Below, piece by piece: positions 43,487-56,563 of a DNA stretch of 64,000 bases. The position numbers were made by a program, and so were the translations under genes. Under the pieces are notes generated by a model. That model searched no databases. It was not told the origin of the DNA and saw nothing but the letters and a program-made list of their open reading frames with translations. This stretch comes from Acorus gramineus (taxonomy: Eukaryota; Streptophyta; Magnoliopsida; Acorales; Acoraceae): the NCBI GenBank assembly GCA_030737835.1, contig CM060849.1, positions 7,563,245-7,627,244 on the forward strand, written 5' to 3'. How positions within the stretch are numbered: position 1 is the first letter of the stretch; each line of letters opens with the position of its first letter.

Positions 43487-46400
43487 TGTTATACTGGTGT
43501 CATTTGGAGCCTTATTTTTTCATCAACGTTGCTAAAATTTTGGCTTTTAGCTACCTGCTGGAGTTGAGGTGCTCTGATTGAAAATCTGACTGCATAATTA
43601 TTCTCCTGTTACTGGCATTGGTCTAGTAAATTTTCATCGCATTCTGACGTCTTTTTAGAAGTTATGCAATTCTGGTTGGTATTCTGATTTAATTTTTGTT
43701 AATATCCTAGATGAAGAGGTTCAAATCTAATTTTATCATGGGATGTTTAGTTTTGAGTTAGCTTTCTTACAAAAATGGAATTAGATCATCTGGATTCATG
43801 TAGCAAAAGTTATGGGTATTTTTCCAATTATACCCTAGGGATTAGAAAAGTCTGGCAGCAGCCATGTTCGATGTTTAGCTCACATTTTGAAATAGCAGGA
43901 GGGGTTATTTGATCTGATCATAAACATGAATGTTGTAGATAAGCTTCTTGGATTTCCAATGGATTTTGCATTGTACAATGCGGAGCTAGATTGTGGAAGT
44001 TATAGCTGTTCTAGTGTTGACTGTCCAGAATTTTAGTCAAGGATAGCCTAGTCATTTCACCCCCACTAGTTTGTTGTATTTAGGCCCAAATGTCTCTCCT
44101 CTCTCTGTCTCTCATTCTCGACTCTCTTTTGGTCCAGCCCTTTTGAGTGTGTTTGGTGGAGTTTTAGAAGGAGAAGAAGATGGAACAAGAAGAGGTAGAG
44201 TTAGAAAAAGTGGAAATCAAGGTGTGTGTGTGTGCAGGATTTGTTGTTGTGTTGTCTCTTCCTTCTCCTCCTCCTCTAGAGCACCTCTCATGGTTTTCTC
44301 CCCTGTTCCCCCTCCCCTCTGATTCAGCAAGAAGAAGAGAGGCTAAGATTGAGGTGGTGGTAGTGGTGGTAGTGGTCGAGGTGGTAGTGGGCACGCTTGT
44401 GAGCTCCCAGATCTCCCCTTCCCTCCCCCCTCTCTTGGTAAGCTTTTCCCTCTTCTTTCTACTGGTTTTTCAACATGTGGGTATGTGTGGGTGCTTTTGG
44501 GAGAGTGTTGTTATGTGAAATTGTTATTGCAAATGAGGTTGTTGTGTTTGTATTTGTGCATGAATGGTGGTGGTTTTGTATGGTAGTAAGGCAGATTTAT
44601 GTCTCCTTAATATCCTTATGAAAGTAGTACCTAGAGGCATGTTTTGAGGCTTGTGTCCTCTTGTAATATGATCATCTATGTGTCTAGATGCTATATATGA
44701 AATTTGGGTCCATATGATATTTTTGTTGTACGTTATAACCTATTTTGCATGGACTGTTCAGATTGGCGTGGGAACTGTCCAGTTTCTGAAAGGATTTTAT
44801 TTTGACCTTGTAGAGGCAAAATTAGGTTATGATGTCTTCATGGATTATGATCCCAACATATCAGAGAATGTGTATGATTTATTGCATAATTTGTGGATGT
44901 GTATTTGGTGCTGTGGGGATCAAATAGTTGGGCTGATTGTAGCAGAAATAACAATTTTGCTTAATTGAGTGTCAAGGAGTTGTTATGCATGTTGTGAAAA
45001 CTATCTGGAGTTAGGGTCTTCATGAAGTAGGATTATATGTGTTTCAGGAGGTTCCATATTTTAATTATGAATCATTGGTTGTGTTTTGTAGCTTTCATTG
45101 GCGGAACTCGCGATGAATGGGTCATTAGATGAGTGGTTTGATCCAACCCATCGGAAAGCGTTGAATGTACGTAGTCGTGCGTCAAGCATCCGTGGGGTGC
45201 CCTAACTATACTACTTGTTGAGATGAGTAGTATGGTCATGTCTAACCCATATTATGCTAGATATCTTACATGCTAGGCCTGTATAGCTCGTATATTGCGT
45301 AGAACCTCCTAATCTACCATATACTTGCATATGTATTGTATTCATATGTGAATAACCATGTTTGCATGCGCCCTGCTTGTATGGGCATGTATCTCCTTGC
45401 ATTATATGGATGTATGGAATATGGCATGTCTTAGGTAGTCTTGTAATACTACCCCCCTAGATTAGTAATATCTAGCAGGATTAAGCATGGGTTAATGACC
45501 AGGTGCATACTTAGTATTCCTTGGTAATAAGACTTGAGCGTGTGGTGTAGTAGTTGCGCCCATCTTGTTGGGGAAAAGCTATGACCTTCTTGAGATGATG
45601 AGGCTTCATCTCTCTCTCGCCCTCTCTCTTTGCGCGAACTGAGTAAGTAGATGTGATTCCTACTTGAGTCAGGTTCGTTTGGGAATATTAGCATGCACTT
45701 GTTAGTGTGCGAGATCGCACTTGACCCTTCCCTTTTAAGTTGGTGATAACCAACGCATGTTAGGGTATACCTTGTATGTTTGTATGCACATTATTTAGGC
45801 CATGCCTGGTATGTATGTTGCATATATATATTGTTTATGATTTATCCATGTTAGGGAGAACCCCTATAGTTAATTCTATGTATCGTGCATGTAGACCATT
45901 TATATAACTGCGATATAATTCTCCTATTATAATTGCGCATGTTAGACTATTCGTGCATACCTGTGCTAGACGTGGGTATGACCCATTGTCAGGTTGTACC
46001 TTAGTTAGTTAGAGCGCAAGCGATGTCATTGCCACCCTGCATCTGTGTGATGCACTTGTTGGAATTAAGAAGAATTCGATGTTATACCAGTGTTTTGAAC
46101 CGGTGGTTATGATGTTTAATCTAGACCTACCCATGTTAGGCGAGTGTATGAACCGCCCATTGGGTTATGCCTTGGGCTTATTTTTGGTGCGAGAGTCGAG
46201 GTAACTCCTTGCGTTCGAGCAATGCATCTGTGTGGGAGTTCATGTGTATTCGATAGCATCGGTAGGCAATTATCGGGAGTAGTTGTTTTTCCGTTTGGTT
46301 CGCTTTGCGAAGATGGAGTGTTTCCTCCCAATATCGTTCTGAAGCGGCCCGGGTTGTAGCTATCCTGACAGAGGGCCCCCACCTGTAGGTACTATCGATG

Positions 46401-47470
46401 CATGCGGCAAGATGTACTGATCATGGGGGTATACCAGGTAGAGGCTATCCGGGAGAGGGCTAACAAATGATATTGCGAGCATGGAATCGTTCTCCCCTTC
46501 ATCGAATCTGTGTCGATGCTGCCCAGCGTTGTAGCTGTCCTGATAGAGGGCCCCCACTTGTAGGTACTATCGATGCATGCGGTAAGATGTACTGATCGTG
46601 GGGTTATACCAGGTAGAGGCTACTCGGGAGAGGGTTACCGGATGATGAAGAGTGTAGAGCATGCAGTTTTATCCAAAAAGTCACTAGGATCACCCCTGCG
46701 GGAGTGGGGGTGAGGGTGAGGGTGAGTTGAGTCACGTCGTCACGTAACTCTTATACCCATCGAGTATATTCTGGGTATGATACTCCTAATGCGTGAGGTA
46801 TCGAAGTATATCTCTACCTCGTAGTGGATGGACTCGTTGTATTTTCTTATTCAGTAACACCATGTGTTATGGTTAACACTTGTTCCTCCCCGAGTGTCCC
46901 AAGAGCCTCCCTCCGGGAGTGAGGGCGAGGGTGAGGTTGGTCACGCCGCCACATGACCTTGTTATCCATTGGGTTCCCACCCATGTTTTCCTTGAAAGGA
47001 AATTGCCTTAGTATGAATTGTTGTTATGGTGCTTGGCTTCTTGCCACTAAATGAGCTTGTAGCTCACCCCTCGCATATTGTTTTTTCTACAGGGGCAGTG
47101 TTGGGAGTGGAGTTGGAGCTTTCCTGTGGCGTGGTTTTGCGTGCGTGGAGCGTCCCATCTGGCAAATGGCGAGTGCGAGGCTGTCAGCAGTCTTAGAGTC
47201 TTGTATTTGTAATAGTGCGTGTGGCATTGGTTGTATTTTATTTGGACTAGACTTAGCTCTCACAGGACAGTGATTGTGTATTCGAGTCTGTAATAATGTT
47301 TTTGGTTTACAGACATTGTTGATATTTTATGCTTCCGCTTTTCATTTAGTTATTATTTATCTTTGCTTTACCACCTTGTGTGTTGTTGGAGTTCTTGTTG
47401 ACCTTAGATATTGATAGCTGATATTATATATATTGCCACGTCTCAGGGACGGCCGCCTTGGGGCGTGACA
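43487..47470 (+). mobile_element. Solo LTR of a related Gypsy family (3984 bp)
   Basis: Starts TGTTATACTGGTGTC and ends GGGGCGTGACA, with a perfect 5-bp duplication CTCTA at 43482-43486 and 47471-47475. Segment order parallels the other Gypsy LTRs (TGTTAGCTA-like, GACTGCATAATTA, CT-rich leader, donor-like GTAAGC at 44438, G-rich GGGTGAGGGTGAGGG near 46705, terminal GGGACGGCCGCC), but it is clearly diverged and lacks the long GC-rich zone. No internal sequence remains, so it formed by LTR-LTR recombination. Confidence 0.82.
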
Positions 47471-47518
47471 CTCTACTCTTAGCCATTAGGAGAGAAGAAA
47501 GAATAGAATGTAAGCATT

Positions 47519-47935
47519 AAAATATTTCATGATGCCCTAGATCTTAAACTTTCATGATCTTCACAATCATAAATAATATAAGAACATACCTGGCTCCATT
47601 GATAATGTTTGATGATGTTCTTCAGTCTTTAAATATGGAATAGGGTTTTTCTCTCCTGACCTTAGGCACCTTTCGTACGTGCTTCTTAATTATGACACAC
47701 AATTGATGGAATATGTGCTCTATTTATAAGGTAGAGAGAGGACCCAATCCAATCCCTGAAATCAGTTATAATCCTCCCATCAAGGAGTTTGTTAGGATAT
47801 AGAAGTATCTCCTCTTTGACCAAGTTTAGATGAGGTTGTTCATAAGTGGTAAACTCAATATTTAAAATTCAAAATATTATATGTGGGATCTCTTTATGTG
47901 GGTCACTTTAAGATATATTCTAACATTCTCCCACT
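47519..47935 (-). repeat. Copia-B 3' LTR
   Basis: 417 bp, TGTAAGCATT...TTCTAACA. The right-hand partner has mutated its terminal TG to TA and lacks a few bases. Confidence 0.87.
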
Positions 47936-48599
47936 TGACCCACATGAAATACATTTTCAAAATCGATCATTTAAGTTTAAAACAAAACCTTTATTTTGAA
48001 AATGACTCTCATGGGTTTATCAAAGAAAAAATAATTGTTATGGCTAGCCTTTTGAAAACATACAATCTTCATCATTCTTAATTGGTCACCATCATAATGT
48101 CATAATTAAACAGTCTATCAATGCGAGTTATGGCAGTCGTGCATCAATAAATACGACACAGTCCCTTCCATGTACTACAACACCAATATCCATCTAATAT
48201 GACTCATAAGTGAGGAGTATGGAATATCATTCAGTCCATCAGGTCCCATAATGCTTGTCAAGACTATTCCTATTATCATTCATCCAATCACAACATTATG
48301 TGTACACCATAATGGAAAACAGGAACATAAAAAACATACTATGATGAGATCTGTAAATGTCGATAGAATAAACAATCATAAGATCCATACAAACCTAAAT
48401 GATAAACGTTATGGGTTATGCTCAAGACCCATGTTATCAACATGTTCCCTAAATATCTTTGGTAATAACTTCTTCATTAATGGATCAGCAATCATAAGCT
48501 TTAAAAGATTTTTCTATCGACACTCATTGTTTCTGAATCTCCTTCTTTAAAAACAAGTATTTCAGCTCCATAAGCTTGGCATTATTTATAATACTTGTC

Positions 48600-50340
48600 A
48601 TTCTTGGAGAAGAAGACAGTTGCAACATAAATTCTCAACGATTTGGCTTTAGAGTCGACAACTCCAAAACTTGAGATAAAGTTCCGCAACCATAAACCAT
48701 TAATTGTGGCCTCAAAGCATGCCACGATCCTTAATAGACAAAGCGATTACATAAGACTTTGTATTTTTCATAATATTGTCCCCATACTAGTAGAATATGT
48801 AGTCAATATTTTATTCCTACTAACGGGGCAATCATCAAATATAAATCGGAATAACCAATTACTTTTAGGCAATCCAACTTCCTAAATGTGAGCATATATT
48901 AGACTTCTTACAACAAATATATAACGATTTCCTTCTATTTGCTTACATTTCTATTCGTAATAGGAATAACACCTTTCTTTATATTGAACCTCTGCTTGCA
49001 AGTAAAATATCATCAATATACAGATAAAATATAAATTCTCTCCCACTGACCTTCAGATATAAACATCAACCAATGATATTTTCCATAAGAAATAAAGGAT
49101 GTTATAGTACGTTGAACTTCAAATATCATTAATGGGAGACTTGCATAAGTCTGTATAATGATTTCTTAAGCTTGCAATTCATCTGTTTCTTATTCTTTAA
49201 TGACAAACCTTCAAGTTGCTCCATGTATACATCTTCACTCAAATTCCCAATCAGAAAAGTTATTTTTCACATCCATTTGGTGTAACTCCAAATCATAATG
49301 AGCCACCTATGCCTTAATGATTCTAAATGAGTCTTTCTTGGATACATATGAGAAAATCTCCTTGTAATAAATACCTTCTTTCTGATTGAAATCTTTGACC
49401 ACACATCTGACTTTATATCATTAGATATTGCATACATTAGGCAATTCAACAAGATTTCATATTTCATTTTGGTCCACTGATTTCATCTCTTCTTTCATGG
49501 CGCTAATCCTTTTAAAGAATCAAAACATTCTATGGCTTTTGAAAATGAAACCGCATCATATCTCTTCTCTACCACATTCAGATTCCTATAAATAAATCAT
49601 ATAATCATTCGAAATAGCAAACCTTTTTTTTTATTCAATCTTTTTAATGCTACTTCTTGTGGTTTCTCTACATTCGGTTCATTGATGATAACCTCATTAT
49701 GGAGTGTTGGTTCATTCAATTATTATTTAATGTTATTGAACTAATCAACAACTATGAGAACAACAACTTCTTTAGAGGCTCTGGTTAAATAGATATGTAA
49801 CCTAACCTTTTTAATGACCATATTTCATGGTTTAATACTCCCACTGGTCTCACCACTCTTAAGGAATCTAGCAGTTTCAGTTTCAATAATTTTTGTACTA
49901 TGGTCAGGATAGTAAAACCTATACTCTTTGGACTTCTCTAGTAACTGATAAAGTAACCACTAATCATTTTGAGGTCAAATTTCTTTTCATGTGAAAAAAC
50001 TGTCATCAACAATATTATGGGTAAATTGGAATTATTTAAAATACTCTAAACCAAAACATATCATTCTCTAAGAATTTAACTAACATAATGATAAAATACT
50101 TTTCTCCAGTGAAACACAAAGTGAATATTATTGGTCTATAAATATCCGAATAGACAATCTCAAGAAGCTCTATACTTATTGTGGCATCATTCTTGGCGTA
50201 TTTGGCTTGTTTTCCATTAATACAATTCACATACACACCTAGATCAGAAAAGTATAGAGTTGAGTGAATCTCATCTCTCATTAATCTTTTTAATCTATTT
50301 GAAAATATGTTTGAAACATTTATGCCACAAGTATGAGGAA
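48600..50340 (-). pseudogene. Copia-B integrase, RT and RNase H remnants
   Basis: Highly degenerate. The RT catalytic motif survives as YIDD followed by ILLASR (minus strand, YIDD at 49009-49020). Integrase pieces include a histidine-zinc region (YLWHKCFKHI) and an LVKFLEN-like fragment near 50050-50340. Between them the frame is shattered by stops and indels, consistent with the diverged LTRs and an older insertion. Confidence 0.65.
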
Positions 50341-50694
50341 TTTTCATTCATTAAGCCACGTTTATTTTCAACATTAGAATGCAGAGTCAAAAGGGTTTCA
50401 ACAAACACATTATCAAGATTAATCTTGTATAAGTCATCACACAAAATACCAGAACCAATAAAAGATGTATTCTTAAACATAATGAAACATCTATTCCCAA
50501 ACTTAAACAAATAGCCATTAATGTCAAGTCTGGATAATAAAATAAGGTCTCTGGTAACATAAGAAACATAAAGTGTGTGATGTAAATCTAGCTGAAAACC
50601 ACAATATAAGAATAAACATAAAGTTCTTATAACTTTAATAGGAGCTTTAACTTGAATCTCCATGTGGAGAAACTCCTCATTTGGGCTTATGCTC

Positions 50695-51640
50695 TGGGTC
50701 ATAAGGAATCCTTGCATAGAATTTGAAACATGGGTAGTGGCACTCGAGTCAATCCACTAAATATTGGAGGGAATTTCAGCAAGGTCTGATTCAAAACATA
50801 ATAAGGATAATGACTTACCCTTCTTTTCAAACCAACTTATGCGTTTATGGCAATCTTTCTGAAAATGGCCTTCTTTCTTACAAAAGAAGCACTTTCTACT
50901 TTCGCCCTTCCCTTTCTTAATGACCTTATTTTCTTCATAAGGTCCATCATTCTTTGGTGATCCTCGTTTATTGCCTTTTCGGGGTTTCCTCCCATTCTTC
51001 GTAGCTTCTTGGGTGATCATATGAACTGAAGATGTTCCTGTTGCTTAAGTCTTGCCTCTTCTTGAACAACCATACTGGTTAATTCATTCACATTCCATTT
51101 TTCTTTAATAGTGTTGTAATGTACCTGAAATGGACCATACTGAGGAGGCAAGGAATTCATAATGAATTGTACAAGAAAGGAGTCATCCACGTTCAATCCT
51201 AAAGTCTTTAATTTTGCAACGAGGGTTGTCATTTCAAGGATATGTTCATGCATTCCTCTAACCCCATCATACTTCATTGTTGTCAGCTAGGCCATTAATG
51301 TTCTGGCTAACAAATTATCAGCAGTCTTGAACCGGTCTTCTATATTTTTAAAGAATTCTTTGGCATTCTCAGTAGCAGGAAGTGTAGACTTAATGTTGCT
51401 AGCTACTGTCATTCGCATAAACGTAAGGCTCAATCTGTTCGATCTTTCCCATGCATTGAACAAAGCTTTCTCATCCGCACTGCTTGAATCAGTAAGAGCA
51501 GCTAGTTTATCTGTCTGAAGTGCTAAATCAAGATCCAGAACACCCAAGTGAAATTGGATTTGTTCAGACCATTCTGAAAGATTTGTTCCATTAAACATCG
51601 AAACAGATGAAACATGTGAATGCAGTGAGACGGCATTTAC
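50695..51640 (-). pseudogene. Copia-B gag and protease start
   Basis: The gag domain begins at or upstream of 51598 (FNGTNLSEWSEQIQFHL, typical of the UBN2/Copia gag family). A TAG-type break near 51280-51290 separates the first part from the rest (LKTLGLNVDDSFLVQFIMNSLP). The zinc knuckle CFFCKKEGHFQKDC (CX2CX4HX4C) lies near 50865-50910. The Copia protease motif DSSATTH follows at about 50730-50755. With the breaks removed the domain order is normal. Confidence 0.8.
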
Positions 51641-53110
51641 AACTGCATAAAATAAATGCTCACAACATTAATAATGTTTTGAGTTATATGTACTATTTAA
51701 AATAATAGACAAGTGGTATCATTATGATTCCACCTTTGGGTGAATACCATGACACACCTATAGCCTATTTATTCATAAGGTGAAAACTTCACCTAATAGG
51801 GCTAATTGGCTATATATATGACTCAATTAGGTAGGTCTATTACTTGTGGGTATCTAGTTCCTATCCTAACAAGCATACAATACCAATTACCCTATTCCAG
51901 TTTCTCAATCAATTGAAGATTGATCCTCCTTTGGGCGAATCCATACAATCTCATGATTAAAGAAACCGTAATTGCAATGTCATTTAATTCAGTACAGAAT
52001 AATATGTATTAAAAATCGATTGTATGTTTTGGCATCCTCGACTCCTTCCAACTGGGCCACTTTGGTGACTCGCAATCAGTCCAAACCTTGAACCCAAAAT
52101 ACATGTAAATGACTATTGCTCATGCATTATTTACATCATCATCATCATTAACAATAATGTGGAAAAACAAATCATAATATGATATTCAACAATTTAAACA
52201 TAATTTAGAATACCAACAACATCATAATATTAATTTAACATCATAAAATAAATTCATAAATTTCTGTTTACTTTAGAACCCTATAATAAAATTATTTATA
52301 AACAGGTCCTCATAATAAAAAAAGAAAATAGCTTGATGGGCTTTTAACTTTATGTGGGCTTTTATGTAATCCAAAAATATTAATAGAATACTGGACTTAA
52401 ACATTAATAAACATTAAACTTTATAGGTTGATAAAACATACTACTCATTAATAAAAATATTATACAACCCAAATCATATAAGTGCCCACTTGATGGGATC
52501 ATACAAAAGAAATAATACTTCAACATAACTTTCAAATTGAAATAATCACATACCTTCGTGCATGATGACAACCCAGATTCCACCATACCTAACTATCTCC
52601 GAAATTACGGAATTGCCATAAACAAGTCAATCTCATCCATACCGGCCATTAATTATTCCATACATGCAGTTACCGCTCCAGAAATTTTTATAAATAGGGT
52701 CATTCAAAATATAAATTTCATAATTTTATTTTAAAATATATTTTTATCATATATTTATAAAAAACATAAATTATTTTTTTGAAAATAGAACAACTTACAT
52801 TAATAAATAATAAACCCTTAAGGAAAGGAGGACAAAAATTTTCAATATATAAACTTTTACCATTGTTTTCAACAAGATTTCATATTTTAAAATCGTTGTA
52901 TGATAATTTCATTAACATTATCGGCGTGTCCAATCTGTCCATCAGTGATCAGCGCATCCGTCTGTGCATAGTTGATCGACGAGTTGGCGATGGAAAATAA
53001 GGGTCCCAGTCCCACGATATGGTTTTTAATGGATTCCGTGATAAAAAAGAGTTTTGATATACTCTACCCATTTTGTAGCTCATATACTATGATAACATAA
53101 TATATACTTC

Positions 53111-55088
53111 CAGTGGTGGAGCCAGAAATTTGCTCCAGTGGGGGCAATATTTAGCTAAATGTTTTATTTTTTTAACCGAGAATTTTCATATACTATTTTC
53201 TTAATCAAGATCTATTTGCATTAAACATAAAATAAAAAAATTCAGGATTATAAGGTGCATATGAAATAACAATAATATAAAAAAGCTAATACATCTTTTA
53301 TAATTATTAAAAAATGAAATATAATAATATATGAACATAATAGAGAGAGAGAGAAAGAGAGAAGATAAGACAAAGAGATTAGAAAAGAGTGAGTGAAATT
53401 TTTTTCTTGTTTGCTGTATTCATATATCAGAAAGAGAGGGAACGAGAAAGAGAAAAAAAATCTAAAAATCAAATATTATTATTATTATTATATGATACAA
53501 AATTGAGGTCAAGTCAACAAACATTTAAGCTTACTAGGATGAAAATAAGTTAAAAAGAGGACATATAATTCACATCATTGTTTTGTGTTGCTTTTGTAAA
53601 TCAGAACAACAATACCCCATAAAAATTCAATGGGTATCCATCTAAAAGTATAATAATCATTATTTTCTATTCTTGAGTGAAATTGTAGGTATTTTTTTCA
53701 TAAAAAAAATTACAAAATAGAACATGTCCTAAGGGGGGTGAGAGGAAGAGAGGAATAAAAAGAACATAAAAGCAACAAAGCAAAACAAAGACTGGGTAGA
53801 AAAGTATACTAGCCATTATTCACTATTTGGTTGTTATTATGTAAAAAGTTGATAAAAAAATTACTAGGGTGATGAACACTTTCATGTAGATGTTGGTGTA
53901 TGGATTAGTTAAATAAGATTATTCAATTTTTACAAATTAAGAAACAATAATAGAAACTAAATACCACTCATAAATAAAATAAACTATTTGGACAACATTT
54001 ATATTGATATGTGTAACACTTGATCATTTGAAAATCAAAATCACCCATTTTTAACCCAACTTTATAGCTAGTTAATTGACGGGGAGTACTCCGCCTGTCA
54101 ACGGGCCGGGTCCAGACCCGGACCCGACCCGACCCGGACCCGATTACACGTGTAATATACCCGACCCGATTTGGACCCGACCCGAGTTGGACCCGACCCG
54201 GCGGACCCGAACAAACAAACGGGTCGGGTCCGGGTCCACCCCGCCCCAACCCGTTGGACCCGTTGGACCCGACTGTTTTTTTTAATATATGTTCATATAT
54301 TATAAGACCATTAGTATTAGTTGATACATAATTTATTTCTTACTTAACTTATTTTTGTATCTACAAGTTCATAAATCATAATCATAACAAGCCTATAAAT
54401 CGGTTTGTTTTGGACAATTAACTTATTAGCATTTGAATTTGTATTATTAATTAGTTTGTTGCATGATTTATGTTTATTATTTAGATTAATATGTTAGTGT
54501 TTATTGTTTTGAATGTTGTTTAGGTTAATATTGTTTTGAATGTTGTTTAGGTTAGTTATGTTTATTATTTAGATTAATATGTTTTTTATGTTAGTGATTA
54601 TTGTTTTGGATGTTGTTTAATAATTCATTTACTTCTTTTAAATTGTATAAAATTATATTCAAACATAGTCTCATTAACCATAATATTTTATTACAAAAAA
54701 TTTCAAATAGAATGATAAGACAAACAAATACATGAGCTCTTCTCTCTGTTTTTTTTTTTACCTAACCATCCAGGTCAGGTCTGGTCCGATCCGGGTCCGA
54801 CAGGTCTGGGTCCGGGTCCACATTTCTCTGGACCCGCTGGGTCCTGGGTTGGACCCAGACCCGCCGGGTCCTGTCACGGGTCGGGTCCGGGTCCACCCCG
54901 ACCCGTTGACAGGCCTGCGGGGAGTAGCCGATGTTTTTAAAATAAAGCGTTAATATTTTGTATAAATTAAATTAAAAAAACCATCTACACTAATTAAACA
55001 CAACAACAACAATTAGATAAAAAGGTGAGTGGGTGGTGGGCCAGTGGGGGCCGCTGCCCCCACTAGGCCCCATGTAGCTCCACCCTTA
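53111..55088. mobile_element. hAT-like element inside Copia-B
   Basis: Perfect 8-bp duplication TATACTTC at 53103-53110 and 55089-55096. Left end CAGTGGTGGAGCCAG; reverse complement of the right end TAAGGGTGGAGCTAC. 1978 bp including the nested element at 54089-54918. No transposase recognised. It belongs to the GTGG(C/T)GGAGC-terminated group seen elsewhere in the window. Confidence 0.75.
54089..54918. mobile_element. hAT-like element nested in the hAT-like element of Copia-B
   Basis: Perfect 8-bp duplication GGGGAGTA at 54081-54088 and 54919-54926. Both arms carry CCTGTCAACGGG followed by GACCCGACCCGG/CCGGGTCCGGGT repeats in inverted orientation; the centre is AT-rich. The first five terminal bases do not match each other. 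Non-coding. Confidence 0.8.
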
Positions 55089-55440
55089 TATACTTCGCTA
55101 TCATAGTGTATGACTTAAAAATTTCTCTTTTTTTTAGCGTGAAAAAAATACACTAATGTATCTCAATATATACTTCATTTCATATAACTACATGTACTTC
55201 AATGGGAGAATATATGATTTTTTTTAAATAAAAAAACCCAATGTGAACTGTAATTGGGGTTGCACAGGGGCTGAACATATCATTTTCCAAAATAAAAAAT
55301 TGGATGGGGTTTGATTGTATAAATGGACCTCCTGATTTGGCTGTATATATAGGCCTCATGAATGACCTCACCACCTAAACACTAATTTAACAAATGTTTT
55401 CACCTATGTTGGTTATTTTGCCTAATGAAAATGATAGACT

Positions 55441-55557
55441 TGTGAGGCCATGCTGTGCAAGTTCTCATATTTGTCAACCTGTGAGGCCATGCTGTGCAAG
55501 TTCTCATATTTGTCAACCTGTGAGGCCATGCTGTGCAAGTTCTCATATTTGTCAACC
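55441..55557. repeat. Perfect 39-bp tandem repeat, three units
   Basis: Units at 55441-55479, 55480-55518 and 55519-55557 are identical, beginning TGTGAGGCCATGCTGTGCAA. The unit is a multiple of three, so it reads as a 13-residue repeat in the enclosing short frame, but no protein is supported. Confidence 0.93.
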
Positions 55558-56146
55558 TTTTCACCTGTGTGTCTCTTCCATAGAAACAAAATGAGAAGAA
55601 TTTTTTTTTCTCTAAATTAATTGATCATTTCACATTCATTAGTGTCATACTCTAGTTTTTTTTTTTAATTTTGATTTGGTCAATTGACCTAATAACATGG
55701 CGCCGCCCCTGCATACATGCATGACCCTTATAATAATTGATTTAATTTGATTAAATCAAAAACAAATTCTCTTAATATTCATACGGCAGATAAACCAAAT
55801 CTATCATTCTCAGTTCGTTAAAACAAATATATCCGAGTACCATAAATTTAAGATTAATCTCATTCATTAACGAACAGTTTTATATGCATAAAAATTCCTC
55901 AAAATAAATTCCGAAAATTGGAAAATAAAATGAGAATATTTTCAAAATATCATAATGATCATCAAACATACATGATCTAAACATAAATAATATATATGAT
56001 CTAATTTAATTTTATCGATCATAAAATAGATCATTAAAACATAATTAAATACATGATTTAAATTTAATTTTATTCATACAATAGATCATGCTTTTTCCTC
56101 TTTATAGGAAGATCAACAAGTTTAAATCACATACTCTGATACCACA

Positions 56147-56558
56147 TATAAGCATTAATATATTTTATGATGCCGTAGATTTTAAACTTTCATGATCTTC
56201 ACAATCATAAATAATATAAGAACATATCTGGCTCCATTAATAATGTTTGATGATGTTCTTCGGTCTTTAAATATGGAATAGGGTTTTCTCTCTTGACCTT
56301 AAGCACCTTTCCTACGTGCTTCTTAATTATGATTCACAATAGATGGGATATGTGCTCTATTTATAAGGTGGTGGAGAGAAGACCCAATCCAATATCTGAA
56401 ATTAGTTATAATCCTCCAAGTTTGTTAGCATATAGAAGTATCTCCTCTTTGACCAAGTTTAAATGATGATATTCATGAGTGATAAACCCAATATTTGAAA
56501 TTCAAAATATTATATGTGAGATCTCTTTATGTGGGTCTCTTTAAGATATATTCTAACA
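56147..56558 (-). repeat. Copia-B 5' LTR
   Basis: 412 bp, colinear with 47519-47935. The adjoining internal side reads TACTCTGATACCACA, the reverse complement of the initiator-Met primer site. Confidence 0.87.
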
Positions 56559-56563
56559 TAGAA

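Larger units (their letters stand above)
47519..56558 (-). mobile_element. Copia-B: 9-kb Ty1/Copia element
   Basis: LTRs 47519-47935 and 56147-56558 are visibly diverged (substitutions and small gaps). A 5-bp duplication TAGAA lies outside (47514-47518, 56559-56563). The minus strand is coding. The primer site is TGGTATCAGAG just inside the right LTR (about 56132-56144), and a polypurine tract (AAGTGGGAGAA) abuts the left LTR. Gag, protease and a partial integrase are readable; RT is heavily decayed. A long leader region between 51.7 and 56.1 kb contains a hAT-like element, itself containing another. Confidence 0.85.

Noticed and set aside
54076-54953. Pro/Asp-rich short frames
   Set aside because: They arise from GACCCG/CGGGTC repeats in the arms of a hAT-like element.
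55441-55557. CRISPR-like direct repeats
   Set aside because: Units are contiguous with no spacers and lie in a plant retrotransposon.
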